Counted from the stretch's first letter, positions 46,995 to 59,505 are shown. The stretch: 64,000 bases of DNA from Apoderus coryli (GCA_911728435.2 OU452199.1:7946860-8010859), one strand, 5' to 3'. Made by a program: numbers and translations. The notes: a model not told the origin generated them from the letters alone.

Positions 46995-47385
46995 TCACCG
47001 TCATGTTGCGGTCAATGGAGATTGATACAGAGACATGTTGCACCGTTATTTCTGTGTTCAATTGCATGGACTAGACATTAATGATATGTGGTTTCAACAA
47101 GCCTCACAGCGGGTTTATCTCTCGACTTATTGAAATCTAAATTCGGTGACTGTGATATATCGAGAAATGGTTCTGTCGTTTGGTCGCCTAGATCGGGTGA
47201 TTTAACACCCTTAAACATTTTTTATGGGGTTGCGTTAAATCATTCGTCTATCCTCTAAGCCAACATGCCGAGGAGGAGCTCAGAGCCAATATTCAACATG
47301 TTATGAGAAAAATGTAAATCATTTAATGCTGTGCAACATTTTTTGAAGCGCGTTTTACATAAGATATTAACTGTCGATTGACAAT
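46995..47385 (+). pseudogene. Tc/mariner-like transposase remnant
   Basis: AVNGDRYRDMLHRYFCVQLH, DINDMWFQQASQRVYLSTY, a stop, then PLNIFYGVA-like shifted codons and AEEELRANIQHVM. This matches VNGERY..ML..FF.P.L..D...MWFQQDGA of insect mariner/Tc3-like transposases. The QQDGA aspartate is lost (QQASQ). Several stops. Confidence 0.65.
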
Positions 47386-47389
47386 GTCA

Positions 47390-49980
47390 TGAAAATTCTT
47401 CAATATTATAACCGCACAAAGTTAAATTTAAGAGAAACTTTCTTTAGTATCCTGTCATAAAAAAAGATGATGAAGTTGAATGAAACAAATTGTAGAAATG
47501 CTCAATTTTATACAATTCGTTAAGTTGTTCTGTCACTCCTCTGTAATATCTTTCTCGGTGTGGGTCTTAATTGATTCTAATTTTATCATTCTCAACCTCT
47601 ATTAAATGGGAAAAGGGGAACAAAAGACAAACGACATTAATTAACGAATTACAATGTTTAGGCAACTTTGCTGTACCAGCTAGCTAACTACGATTACGAA
47701 TGTAACGTTATACAAAATTCTAACAAAAACAAAATCGCATCAAGGACATGTATGCGAGAAGTTGCTTGCAAAACAATAATTAAATTAATTTTCTTCAGTA
47801 GATTTTCCTAGTGGGTGTCCCCAAATTGTGTTGTTCGGGTGTATGGCTCAAAATTAAGGAAATATTAATTGAAGATGCCTTTAGAGTGAGCTAAACCGTT
47901 ACTAATTTTTATGTTTATATTATTTTGAATATTAACTTTCCCCTTAACCAATAGAGATATTTTAGAGGTCAGGCTCAATGGCTAAATCTAAAGATATAAC
48001 ACTAAAATGTATTCAGGTTTAGTACTTCGATAGGTTAAACCACGTAAACTAACCTTAAATAAAAATTGTTTGTTACACTTTAAAGTACTCATCTATAGGC
48101 AAAAAGCTTCAAATGGCGGCTCTAAGAACAACCCAATCCAGATTTATGAACTCCATATTAGTACACCTTGAAAACCATTAATCAGAGTTTCGTAGCCCCG
48201 GGTTTTAGAGCGCGTCAATGCAAAATGGAAATTCCTAAATAAATTAAACTTGCAAAAAAAATTAGTTCATAAAAAATTCTTTGGGAAAAATATTTTAACG
48301 AAAATTATCTCTTTCTAAAGTAGACACTATTATAGCACAGTTTTCGTAATCGTTTATACTCACTAGGCACGCAAACTCAAAGGTTTTAGGATTATTTTTG
48401 CCCTAGTACTACATTACCAGACAATTAAAAAAAATTCTGTGATGTTACCTTGAATTTGAACTTGATAGCCCATGCCAAAGTAGCTTTGAAGTCCAGAGGC
48501 CTGTGATACATCTATATGAAGCGTGCTTCTTATACTGTTTGTTGAATGGCAAGATTCGTTTGCTACTTGCCAAGGTCTTAGTGCAATTGAACGCTGGCAA
48601 CTATGTTTATATGAATGGCGAGAGCCGGCCGTCAGGTGGTTGTATCTCGTTGTATATTGGGTATATGCCGGAGTGGCATTGTTGCTGAATTATAGATAAA
48701 AACGCTTTGAAACACGCGTTATCTGCATAGGAATATGTATGATAATAGGCTATTGGTGTAACATAAGACACAAGCCCTGGCAATGATGTCAAGTGCCGTG
48801 CACAGCGAAGAGAGAGACCAAAATAAATAATGTATTACAAGAATAAAAAGAAGAAGAAAATATAGCAAATATTGATCTTCAATATGTTCGAAAGAAGAGA
48901 TAGATCATCGTATAGAACATTGTAAAAATATTGAATACTTGTTGAAGTTGTTTCCTATTTGACCTTAAGTTTGACCGCACGGCCAAAAGAAATAAGTTCA
49001 TTAAAATTATTTTGAAGGTCAAGGTCACACAGTAACAGTTCAAAAAAGCTCTACAATTTTTGTCTAAAACAACCCGGATGTTTTGAACACGGTGTATATA
49101 TAATAGCTTTTAGTAGAAAAATCATTTGCTGAGTATACCATTATATACATCATAAAAATCACCAACATCATTAGAATGATGTCTAACTATCAAGAATTGC
49201 GATAGAATTTATCTTTAAAACTGTAAAAGCGTATACATAAATTTATTAAATAGAGCCAAGTTCCGTTTTACACCATCATTTTTACGACGCGGTGGCGGCG
49301 TCTCTCCTTTTTACATTTAATTCGACAGCATAAAGAAACGAATAAAAAAAAGAGGGTGTCAAGTACGAACAACGCATATTCAAAGGTAGAGTAGAGCAAG
49401 CTTGACTATTTTTTTGATTTTAAAACTGGATAGTTATATATGATGATTTCTGGTGATAGAAAATGTGTGACATACCATGCCAAATAGTTATTTTTGTTAC
49501 AAGTACCTAAAATCTGCTATTCGTCCTAAAAAACTTCATTCACGTGTGACAACTATTTTTTGACATACGCTCCCAAAATTTGGTTATACGCCTTTTACAA
49601 TTCTTCAGAACGCTTAAATTTGCAAATTTACCATAATTTTTTAAATCATAATGCAACAAGTTTGTTTATTTGAATATTTCCCTCATGTGTAAAAAATCCT
49701 ATGAGAGGAGTGCAATTATCGATTGATTACAGCGGTAACTACACTGTAGAAACCAAAAGAGCACTGCGATAATTGCATTGCTTACGTATCCACGGTAATC
49801 TCATTGTGAATCCATGATAATTAAAAATAAAATCAGTAAAGTAAAGACAAAAAATATTTTTAAAAATGTCTCGTTTCGGATGTGATTCATTATGAATTAT
49901 AGAAAATAAAGTGATGGAAAGCGAACCAAAGAACACCAAACACAACAGACAATACAATTTAATATTTAAACCAATGGGTA
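47390..49980. other. Intergenic, nothing recognised
   Basis: No exon with a family signature. 48530-48800 is less AT-rich than its surroundings and holds an overlapping pair of frames on both strands, neither recognisable. Confidence 0.35.
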
Positions 49981-49984
49981 TTTG

Positions 49985-50185
49985 TATTCGGGAAATATTC
50001 CCCCGAATTACACTCGTGCATCAAAATAACCAGATAATTTTGCATTCGAGCGTGTTGTCTTGGAAAAACTACATACTCTTTCTCCAAAATATGAAAATGC
50101 ACTCATGCAGTTTTTAGACAACACGCTGTCATGTAAAATTATCGGTAATTTTGATGCACTTGTGCAATTACTTCCGATAATTTTG
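49985..50185. repeat. Foldback repeat upstream of a Crypton remnant
   Basis: GTGCATCAAAATAACCAGAT and GCGTGTTGTCT (50013-50063) recur inverted at about 50118-50165 (AGACAACACGCTGTCATG, ATCGGTAATTTTGATGCAC). It lies directly before the Crypton frame at 50205 and may be its 5' end or a separate MITE. Confidence 0.6.
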
Positions 50186-50204
50186 TCATGTCATTCGAAA
50201 GTCA

Positions 50205-50935
50205 CATAAATTTGAAAATGTTTTAAAATTCCGAATATATTGCTAATAAGGCAAAAAAAATTGTGTTGGATTTACTTCCTGTGAGTAACCATAAAGAAGA
50301 TGAGGCTTTTAGTGAATGGAAATACGACAATGGCGTACTCGTTGTAAATGAAGATATATTGATTGCAGGAAAAAATAAGTACGAGGAATTCGGTTGGTTA
50401 CGAGCCTAAAAAGTCTAAGGATTTGTCCAGAGAAGAGATCGATCAATGTTCGGCCACGGCTAGTGATGAAACTTATTTACTTACTAAGGTTAGTTTGCGG
50501 TGAAGTTGATGTTGAAGTATATAGATGGTTTCTTATTTCATTTCATTTGATTTTTAGGTTGCTCTTGTCATTGACCTTTGTGGAGCATGTAGAAGAGAAG
50601 AATTACACTCTTTACGAGTGCAAGACACCTTTCTGAGACAAAGACTAATATCAAAAGAGCGTTTCCGGTGGTGGGCCAAAGGAACGTTGTCAATCCAGTT
50701 GAGTAGTATAGAAAATATGCTTGTCTTCGGCCAAAAAATGTACCACCTGATTACGTCTTCATCTCTTATCGTAAAGGAAAATGTATTGTAGCAGCATTTT
50801 TAAAGTTGCCGAACCAAAACGAATTATTTATTTCCGACGTACTTCTGCTACTCTTGCTGTGGATGCAGATATGGATTTTACATCGCCGAAACGCCTAGGA
50901 GGTTGGTGGTAAAAATATTAATAAAGGTAAAGGTT
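50205..50935 (+). pseudogene. Crypton-like tyrosine recombinase remnant (copy 2)
   Basis: Reads IANKAKKIVLDLLPVSNHK, KSKDLSREEIDQCSATASDE, TYLLTK, a 69-bp GT-AG intron (50489-50557), VALVIDLCGACRREELHSLR (catalytic Arg box), PPDYVFISYRKGKC, AAFLKLPNQ, and RTSATLAVDADMDFTSPKRL-GGWW. The intron interrupts the gene at the same codon and phase (TK | aliphatic, phase 0) as copy 1, so the two derive from one intron-bearing Crypton family. Frameshifts before the SYRKGKC block and around RTSATL make it inactive. Confidence 0.78.
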
Positions 50936-50999
50936 GGTAGGACGACTTTTAGGGACTAGATCGAAAAAGAAGCATATTACGTCCATAAATAGCAATTTT

Positions 51000-51630
51000 T
51001 GGGAGCGTCTGAAAAAAATGACATTTGCAGGTCATATTATGTAATAAACACTTCCAAACACAATTTGTACATGTCGTGCTCAGTGCTCAATTAATAACGA
51101 AAGTTTTGTAATTTCGCGGGTTTTATTAGTGCGATTGGTTCGATTTTTTTGTTGTTGTGTCTGAAAAGTCTTTTAAAATTATTTAGAATACAAATATTTA
51201 TACATTTTAAATAGAGGTTGGTGAACCTGCTATGAGTAAAACAGATTGGCAACTCGACAAGTGCGGTTAAATGTGAATGTTATGCTTGATTTTAACGTCA
51301 TAATGCACTTCCTTCGACAAGATGCAATGAAACAGCCATTAAGGACTACTTGATTTCTATCAAAACAATCGATTGCTTCTTCATTGCATGTTCGTGAATT
51401 TTTGTCCAGAAAACCACATATTTGCCAGATGTGGCTTGTGTGACTTCCAGAAGTGCTTCGGGAATTGGAAGAAACGATTGCATAACTGTACAATATCTGA
51501 AAGGGATTACATTAAACTTTTGTTATACATATAATATAAAATATTACTTGTCTAATTCTAGCTACTCTCGTAGAATATGAATTGTAAATACAAGTTTACA
51601 AAAGGGCAGTTTTGTTTTATATCTTCTACC
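51000..51630. other. Intergenic, nothing recognised
   Basis: The 87-codon minus frame 51230-51493 has no recognised signature. Confidence 0.35.
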
Positions 51631-51636
51631 GTCGTC

Positions 51637-51711
51637 AGACCTAGCTCAGTGGCAAACGGCCTGGCTTTGCGTACAGAAGGTCCGGTGTTCGGCCCAGGGA
51701 CGTAGTGATGC
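51637..51711 (+). mobile_element. tRNA-derived SINE head
   Basis: ACCTAGCTCAGTGGCAAACG (A box TAGCTCAGTGG) and GGTCCGGTGTTCGGCCC (B-box-like) stand at tRNA spacing, but the arms do not fold into a full cloverleaf. Best read as a polymerase III promoter of a SINE. Confidence 0.55.
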
Positions 51712-52077
51712 CGAATTTCCGGGCTCCTCACCGCCACACCCATTGAAAACCAAAGTACCAATATTTATACGTTTATTAAGAAATCAAACAAATTTAACCA
51801 AAGCATAATTTAAAATATAAAAACTAAAAAATATACATGCTATTTCTTAAACCGTGCAAGATATAAAGTTAGTTAAATTAGACAAAAGTTACTGTTTTTG
51901 ATGGCTATTTAATATCTCTTTATTATGTAGGCAAATTCTTATTAGTTTCGGAAATACAGGGTGATTTGTGAAAAACGCCGAATTTTAATTTCTTAAACAT
52001 TTTGAAAACTATTAATTTTCCACACAAAGTTTAAAATCAAGAGTTTAATGGTTCTAATATATCTACAATACAGCACT

Positions 52078-52552
52078 TTCCAAATTAACGTCCGCCATTT
52101 TGCCTTACAGCTGCCACCATCAACTTTGTTTTTTTTTTTAATTCGGACCTGCATTTTTAATTTTGTTTTCTAAAATGGTTTGTCACTACCTTTAAAATAA
52201 AGTATAACGCAAGTATGATCTCGACGTTTCGATACGATAGTAGTCATCATCAATGATTTTTCCGTGATACAGACCTGCATTATTTATTGCTGAACGAAAA
52301 TAAAGAATTTTAAAGGGCATTATGTAGTAACACATTTCGTATTTTAGCTAAGCAAAAAATAATGCAGGTCTGTATTAAGAAAAAATCAATGATGATGACT
52401 ACTATCGAATCGAAACGTCAGAAACCATACTTGAGTTATACTTTATTTTAAAGGTAGTGACAAATAAAAACGCAGGTCTGTATTTGAAAAAACAAAGATG
52501 ATGGTGGCAGCTGCAAAACGAAGCGTTTAAGACGTGTTGATTTTGAAAGTGC
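52078..52552. mobile_element. Foldback element with 200-bp arms
   Basis: CTGCCACCATCA, TCGGACCTGCATTTTTA, TAGTGACAAACC/GTTTGTCACTACC and GTATAACGCAAGTATG in 52078-52300 all recur inverted in 52345-52552, around a 50-bp spacer. The CGAAACGTC motif lies in both arms (52221-52253 minus, 52388-52420 plus). An ACAGGGTGA tip at 51956 suggests it sits inside or beside a TA-type MITE. Confidence 0.75.
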
Positions 52553-52599
52553 CATGTTATAGACATATTAGAAGTCTTGCACTATTAAATAGTAGCTAC

Positions 52600-53497
52600 C
52601 CTGTACATATAATGATTAAGCATAATAAAATCACTGACCTAATTAAGAAAAAATTTCTCGCCTTAATATTCGCAAAAGTCGATACTATGGAAGACAGGTC
52701 TATTTTTCGCGCAATCCGGCTCTCAATTGACAGAATTGGAAACCCCGACAGCCGTTCGGCTGTTGCTACAGATACAGAGAGATTCAGGAAAATGTAGCAA
52801 TCCGTCAAAATTTCACTGAAGCTTAGTAGCAGGAACTGAAATGTTCAATTAATATAATTTCCATTAGGTCTTTAATTGATTTTATCTTACATAAATCACC
52901 CTTAAAATAATTCCTAAATGAAACAAGTTGAGACGATATCGTATCGGAAATGTCATCGGTATATTTGACGTACAATTCCTGACCCATCCGATATAATTCA
53001 GCATCAGAAACTAAATCATCACCTAAGACATCTGCAGATAATCCACGAAAACTTTTGCAAATTTCACTTATCTCGGACGTTCTACTTTTTAACTGAGATA
53101 TTCTAATATCTAACGTTGTATGAAAAACTTGTATTTTGAACCAGTCGTCATTTGATTCTACTTGAAAATGATTTTTCTTTTCATCAAAAAATCGTTTAGG
53201 CCTAGTTATTCTCTTTTGTGGAAACTCCGCCTTTATTCCCCATTCCGCAGCCAAACTAATTGATTCGCTTATCAATAAATCAAAATTATTTATAAGTGTT
53301 TTGATATTTTCGAGAGCAGTATTATACAATTTTGAGACTTGTTCAAGGTTTTGCTGATTATTTTGCAGTAGTTTCGAAAAAGCATCAGTACATTTCAAAA
53401 TGTTTGTTTGCAAAACGATTAATATGATAGTTTCAAATATTTCTAGTTTTTTTTTCAAAGAATTTGCCTCGTCAATCGTTTTGTTATAAGAAGTCAA
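52600..53497 (-). pseudogene. ZMYM1-like hAT transposase C-terminus
   Basis: The 224-codon frame 53497-52823 contains IFETIILIVLQTNILKCTDA, NNFDLLISESISLAAEWGIK, AEFPQKRITRPKRFFDEKKN and FHTTLDIRISQLKSRTSEIS. This is the helical insertion region of ZMYM1/DUF4371-type hAT transposases. After a frameshift, 52800-52620 gives LSVSVATAER, then RLSGFPILSIESRIARKIDL, the hAT dimerisation region with its SFSKLKLIK segment deleted. It is the longest single frame in the window, so decay is relatively recent. The N-terminal part was not found. Confidence 0.8.
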
Positions 53498-53779
53498 TAT
53501 AATTTGTGATAAAACTTTTAATCACGTCAAATAAATGTAAAAAAAATCCTAAAATTTATAGGTATTTAATGTAGAAAAGATGCAGAATGCAGTACCGGGC
53601 CCCTTGAGGACACTGGGCCCGTGTTCCGTGGAACACGCGGAGCACTGGTCACTACGCCCCTGGTTCGGCTCCTGCTCCTGCAATTCTTTTATTTCTAATT
53701 TTTGAACAAAGTAGTTTGGTAGTTTAGGATTTATGCACAACTCTATTATAGTGCTCCTCATGTTTTGTCAATTAATTGA

Positions 53780-56050
53780 CATTTTGCTTTTGTTTTTTTA
53801 TTTCTATAAATTATCCAGTAAGTAATTTGTAAAGTTTAAATTACCACATAAAAACCAACTTTTTAAATACACTAATCTACCCAGATATAATAATTTTATA
53901 CTAAACTACACTTTAAAACAACAATTCCCTTCCAACTAACTGCTTAAATAAGAAAGCATTAAAGCTAACAATGCCGGGCTTAATAACGCCGTCGCAACAT
54001 TTAAAAGTAAAAGCAACACAAACAGTACAGAAAAAAAAACAAAAACGCACTAAGAAACTTTGTTAAACAATAAACAAGCATAAAGTAGGCCTGTTGTTTT
54101 TGCTGATAACACTGGGTGTATAATCCCCTTCTACTTTAGAATAGACAGTAAGCAAGGGTGACGAGATTATCTTTCCTTCTTATTGTTCGTTTCTTAGGGG
54201 TGTGGAAATTGTATACTTTTCACATTCTTGTTTGTCGACTGTAAAAACTTTATTACAGTTAAAAGTGTCCTTTAAAGGGATCAGTGAATTGAGCTATGGT
54301 TTAGTAACGATATTAGTTACTAAACACGTATTTTTCGGAATTTTCTGCTACACCGTTAATATACCAGGGTTTACTGTTGTATAATCTATTATGAGTACCT
54401 AATTAAAATTATTTTAAATATACAGGGTATCCTAAAAAAGTGTGGCATATCAAGCGCATAATTTTTAAATAGAAGAAGCTGTTTTTATTGCATTTTTTAC
54501 GTTTTTGGATCAAATGAAGTGAAGTTACTGGTATATGAGCTGCACTTAAAACTAATCGTTAAATAAATATTGAAGTTTTGTCATAAAAATAGAAAAAGCA
54601 AAGACTAATGTTATTACATATTTAAGTATTATTATATTGTACTATCTTCGTATGATCTACTTACCTGACCAGCCAAGGTCTGTTCTGATCATTTAAGTCC
54701 ATGCAAATTTGTGTTTTCACAAAAATATTTTAACTGAATCATTTTTTATTCATATTTCACAACGTAGGTATATACAGATTGCTGTTAATACGAGTACATC
54801 GGTATAATCCATCCGTATTTCGAAGTAATTTTTTTCATTTAATATAATAAAATGTCACCGATATTTCGCAGTTAACATATAAAACGTAGGTATAGGTACG
54901 TCTAATTACATTTTTGTTTGTGCAATATTGAAGCCCCATGGTTCTAATGATATATAAATTTGTTTGATGGTATCAGCTTAAAAGCTAAAAGCTTTATAAA
55001 AGTTTAATGTAATATCGTTGATTGAAGATCAACGGCAATATACAATATAACAATGCAAATTTGTTATTAATGTATTTATACTGAACTAGTAGATAATAAA
55101 ACACGTTCACATTAGGTCGACCGCGCCGGACAGATATTTTAACGGACATAAAGATGTTCGCATTTCGCATTAGCACACTCAATATTTTCGTTTTCTTTGC
55201 TTCTATTTAACTTCCGTTATTCCACATGATATAAAAACCTCATTGTCCATTTTACACGGAACCATAGATATTATCTATGACAGAACCATTGTCGTTGATT
55301 AATGAACAATTTTTTTTGGTGTTTTAATAAGGCGTCCGAACAACCAATAAAAATATCGATCCAACCAGCTGATCGACAAATAATTTCAGCCTGACTTTGA
55401 CTAATGGCGAATATCAATAATAAGGATCAAGGCCCGACAAAATATCGAACCGATCTAAACCTAACGGTTTCTAATGACCTTTATGTGATCGCCAGGTTTC
55501 AAACAACGCAGGTTGTGAGTTGACTATTCCATATTTACCGATTTTGATCGTATCTTGTATTGTTGATCTACGTCAATCAACGGTCATATCCATGGCCTAA
55601 TAGTAATTTGCAATGTACAGATCATGGATATTTAATGCAATGCAAAAGAAAATCAGATTTTAATCAGGATGATTTAAAAAAAATCATGAATAATTTAAAA
55701 AAAAAATTAACACTTAAAATATATTTTTACATAAAAAAATAAAACCCGGACGCATTTTTATATGGTGTTATTATTTTATAATATTAATCGAAAAGAACAG
55801 CTGGATAACACTTGAAAAAATATAAATCTTTGGAGAGCAAACTAAGTGTACCGAACAACCATAAATATGTACCTAAGCAAAGATTAATGAATAATCTTTG
55901 GCAAAAGCATTGTGTAAATGGTGGCTATCAAAGTTATTCAGTTTTCGCAACACTAAATACATTTCTTATTTCAAATAGCCCATACTGTATCTGTTATCAC
56001 TTATCGAGTCTAATTTAAATTGTCCTTCAAATTTCCACAATTAATAAATG
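53780..56050. other. Intergenic, nothing recognised
   Basis: A TACAGGGTATCC MITE tip is at 54420. No coding exon with a family signature. Confidence 0.35.
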
Positions 56051-56059
56051 CACACTTTC

Positions 56060-57600
56060 TGAGCTTTAAATCCTTACAATATCTTGCCTTCAACCCAGTC
56101 TGGATTGAGGCCTGGATACAGTTGCACCTCTGGTACTTCTAAAGATAACAGACGACATTCTTGGATGCATTGATTCAGGAATAACAACTGCTCTTCAGCT
56201 CCTTAATTTTTTTAAAAGGCCTCCGATACCATAAATTTTTAATTTTAAAATTCATAGGTCTCTCCACATGGTGTTGTCGAATTTCTGAAGAGCTATGTGT
56301 TTGACCGGGAGCAATATGAAATAATAGCTAAACGAGAGTCGTCCAGCAATATATACATGCAATACTTCCTTCAGTGTACCTACATTACAACTTCATTATT
56401 ACTCGAACCATACACAGCTTTATCATTCATTTTTATCTTCAGAACACAATAAGCCGCAGTAAGTAATAAATATTGATCTGAGCAACGTCATCCGTACAGC
56501 CTCAGAACACCAGTTGAAGATCAATTCCGAGAAGTGCTGTCTACTTGTGTCTAAAAAGGATAAGGAGATGATTGCTTCTAGAATTTGCATTAGTGTGATT
56601 GGTCATTATCTGAAAATCACGAATCCGCAAGAAATCTGGGCATTATTTTGGATACCAATTTGGGATTCGAGAGATATATCAGTAGGAATATTCAGAGAGG
56701 TTACCTAGCACTTAAATACTTGTATCCCCATCGTTATGTACTCTCAGAATAAGTTAAAATCAAATTATGCGATACTTTGGTCCTTTAGCTATGCTGACGT
56801 GATATATGGTCCTTCTTTAGACAGTGTTGATGCTTTGAGAATAGAAAGGATACAAAAGTCATGCCTACCCTCTATATATGGCATTAGAAAATTTTTGGCA
56901 GTGTCGTATAAATTAAAATCTGCGAACTGGCTAAATATGAACAAAATACTGCATAAACTCATTTGTTCAAGGTGTTTGCCAACATGTTTCGGCAAGACTA
57001 TTCCATCATCAGTGGCATGACATGCAAGGTTACGTAGTTACATTGGTGGATTTGTTAAATTGAGATATGGAATATAAACATACATATGTAAGGGCTTGCT
57101 TTCTGCTCCACTGCACAGGACGACGGAATTATTTAAGAGGTCATACGCTTACAATGTTTACTCAATTTACAATCAAGTCCCAGGTGAGTTAAAGGACTTA
57201 CCTATGCTTTCATTTAAATGCAAACTTAGACATCGCTTACTATTTGGTTGAGTCAGACTTTCAGGAATGGTTTTTAATCCTTATCTCATCATCTCATCTC
57301 GTCTTCTAATCGCTTTTTTTTTTCTAATATTCATGTATAGCTATAATATATTATTAATGTAGATTTATAAGGTAATACTGTTTGTGCTTTTTCTGTTTGT
57401 GTGTTTTTTTTGAAGGATAAACATATGTTTATGTCTTTTGTTGATTTTGTTTTTCACAGGGTTAAAATTTATATCAATACATACTGCCTTTTTAACCCTT
57501 TTTGTAGTTCTACATTATTTAGTTAGTAAGTTTAAGTTGTATAATCTTTTTGTTTTATAGAACTTCAAATAAACTGATTTTTTATTATTATTATTATATA
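56060..57600 (+). mobile_element. Degenerate CR1/Jockey-type LINE
   Basis: Frames broken by stops read in LINE order. Remnants occur around 56110-56300 (ITDDILGCIDSGITTALQLL, GVVEFLKSYVFDREQYE), then NVIRTASEHQLKINSEKCCL (the block after the catalytic box), YADVIYGPSLDSVDALRIER, IQKSCLPSIYGIRKF, LKSANWLNMNKILHKLICSR and YAYNVYSIYNQVPGELKDLP. The 3' UTR ends in CAAATAAACTGATTTTTTAT and TTATTA repeats near 57600. The catalytic aspartate box is missing. Confidence 0.75.
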
Positions 57601-58490
57601 TATGCGCCTTGTGAAAAAAATCTATGACATATTAAAAATTCTTAAAAAGAAATTTGACGATCACAAATTAGTTAAATTGTACCGGGTGTACTGATAAGAA
57701 AGGACGCCGGCTCTGTCTCGAAAACTAATCATGTTACGGATTTAGGAATAATTTTTTTAGCAAAAGAGGACAAGGGAAATCGCTGGAAAATAATTTTAGT
57801 TTCCGAAAATGTCCGCCAGAGGGCGTAAATCTAACTCTAAATTGAAAAACACCGTTTACTTAAAAACATACTTATATTACGTAAGTGTTAAACTTATTGA
57901 GAATGATCTAACTACAATTCTAAAACTTTTTTAAATAAACCTTTTTTCCCTATCTTCTTAAATAAATGGTGGAGGAGCCGGAGAATGAAAAAGTTATCTA
58001 ACTTTCGTATGAGTAGTCCGATTTTAATAAAATCAGGCTCAGTATAAAGGTAATGTTTTATTTATTTTTTATATATAACCGCTAGATGGAGCTATACAAC
58101 AATGTTTCTGATTTTGTCAATTTTCTTGGAAAAATCAAATGGAACATTTTCTCATTGGTTGTCTAGTGTTGAGGAAGTACAACCGGATGGGTGTTATGAG
58201 GAGGACCACTTCAAATTAACAAGAATTTTTTATATTTTGCATTTGTTACAAAAACATAAATAAGTTATTTTATCTAATTAATAAAAAATACGTTCCACTT
58301 AAATAAGATGTTCAAATTGCCACCCATTCGCCTCTGGATGACGTTACCACGTCCAGGTCGATGACGTAATTGATGTAATATAGCCAAAAAATTATATACT
58401 TTTAAAATAAAAATCAACCTGTCACAGGATTTTTCTTAAAAGTTGACCATTCTCAAAATAATGAAATTATTCTTTAATTTAGACGCTCAT
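57601..58490. other. Possible MITE tip, otherwise unrecognised
   Basis: TACCGGGTGTACTGATAAGA at 57680 looks like another MITE end. A matching right end was not found. Contains tracts AT-rich enough to give no coding frame. Confidence 0.3.
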
Positions 58491-58492
58491 TG

Positions 58493-58798
58493 TATACACT
58501 GTGTCCAAGATAAGAATGGGAGAGCATTGGAATTTTGGAGTTACAATCTCGGTTAAATTAGAGAAGAGTTGTACAAACACCTTTTAAATAGTGTTTTCAA
58601 AATTAATAAAATAATATAAGCTAAAATCGCAAAAAATCGTTTTTTAAAAACTCTCTAAAACGGCTTAGTTTAATTTTGAAAACCCCATTTAAAAGGTGTT
58701 TAAATTGTTCAACTTTCCTCTAATTTAACCGAGATTCTAACTCCTACCGTTTCCAAGATTCCAATGCCATTCCATTCATATCCTGGACACAGTGTATA
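58493..58798. mobile_element. Complete 302-bp foldback MITE, TA-flanked
   Basis: TA-TACACTGTGTCCAAGATAAG at the left and CCTGGACACAGTGTA-TA at the right. Inside, GCATTGGAATTTTGGAGTTA, TCTCGGTTAAATTAGAG and AACACCTTTTAAAT recur inverted, so almost the whole element folds on itself. TA duplication suggests a Tc1/mariner helper. A half copy is at 41386. Confidence 0.88.
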
Positions 58799-59074
58799 TG
58801 TACATTGAGAGCATATATTACAAAAATATGCATGTGTAAGATATAACAAATAGTAGAAATAAATATTTGAGAATTATCCAATATTCAATATTATACACAT
58901 ATTTGGAAAAAATATTAATGCAATATTAAAAAAAATATTTATATATATTTTTAAGTAATATTTATAAATATTTTTAATAAATATTTATTTAATAAGTATA
59001 AAAAAATCTGTCGCGACAGATGTTTAATAAATATTAGAAACAAATATATATGTGCTACTGGGGATACTTCCGAT

Positions 59075-59106
59075 CACGACTGACGAGCTCTGGATCAACG
59101 AAACGG
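59075..59106 (+). repeat. Truncated hammerhead relic
   Basis: CGATCACGACTGACGAGCTC, TGGATCAACGAAACGG is the first two thirds of the hammerhead family seen at 14592. The cleavage triplet and second stem I strand are absent, and stem II pairs poorly, so it is inactive. Confidence 0.65.
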
Positions 59107-59210
59107 TTAGTTTATCAATTTAAATTCGTCTTCTTTCATTATTAGAATGTTGAGTGCTAAGAACTAAATTTTAAGATTAAATGTTGTGTTAGTGACCTCT
59201 AAGTGTTTTG

Positions 59211-59505
59211 AAACTGAAGTTGGTTGGTGGTACTCACGTGAGTATGGAGAACCGGTTGTAGTATGTAGTTTTATCTGTGTTTAAACAAAGGAAAAAAAAA
59301 TTACATTACATTACATGTCTTGATGTTTTTATTTATTTTTTTTTATTTGTGTATTTAACAATTAATTGTAAGTTTCAAGTCACCCTTTATGTTTTTCTTT
59401 TTTGTTGTATTTTAGTGTCCTGAGGATGACTTAATAAAAGTCGAAACGTCGACAGAGGAATTCCTTTGTTTTTATAATTGACCTAAAACCAACCAACTTC
59501 AGTTT
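59211..59505. mobile_element. 295-bp element with 17-bp inverted ends
   Basis: AAACTGAAGTTGGTTGG opens it and CCAACCAACTTCAGTTT closes it. Near the right end, TGTC-CTGAGGATGACTT-AATAA-AAGTCGAAACGTC-GACA (59416-59454) is the best folded copy of the CTGANGATG motif. Confidence 0.65.

Noticed and set aside
51637..51711. A functional tRNA gene
   Set aside because: The A box is good, but the arms and acceptor do not fold into a cloverleaf; a SINE head is likelier.
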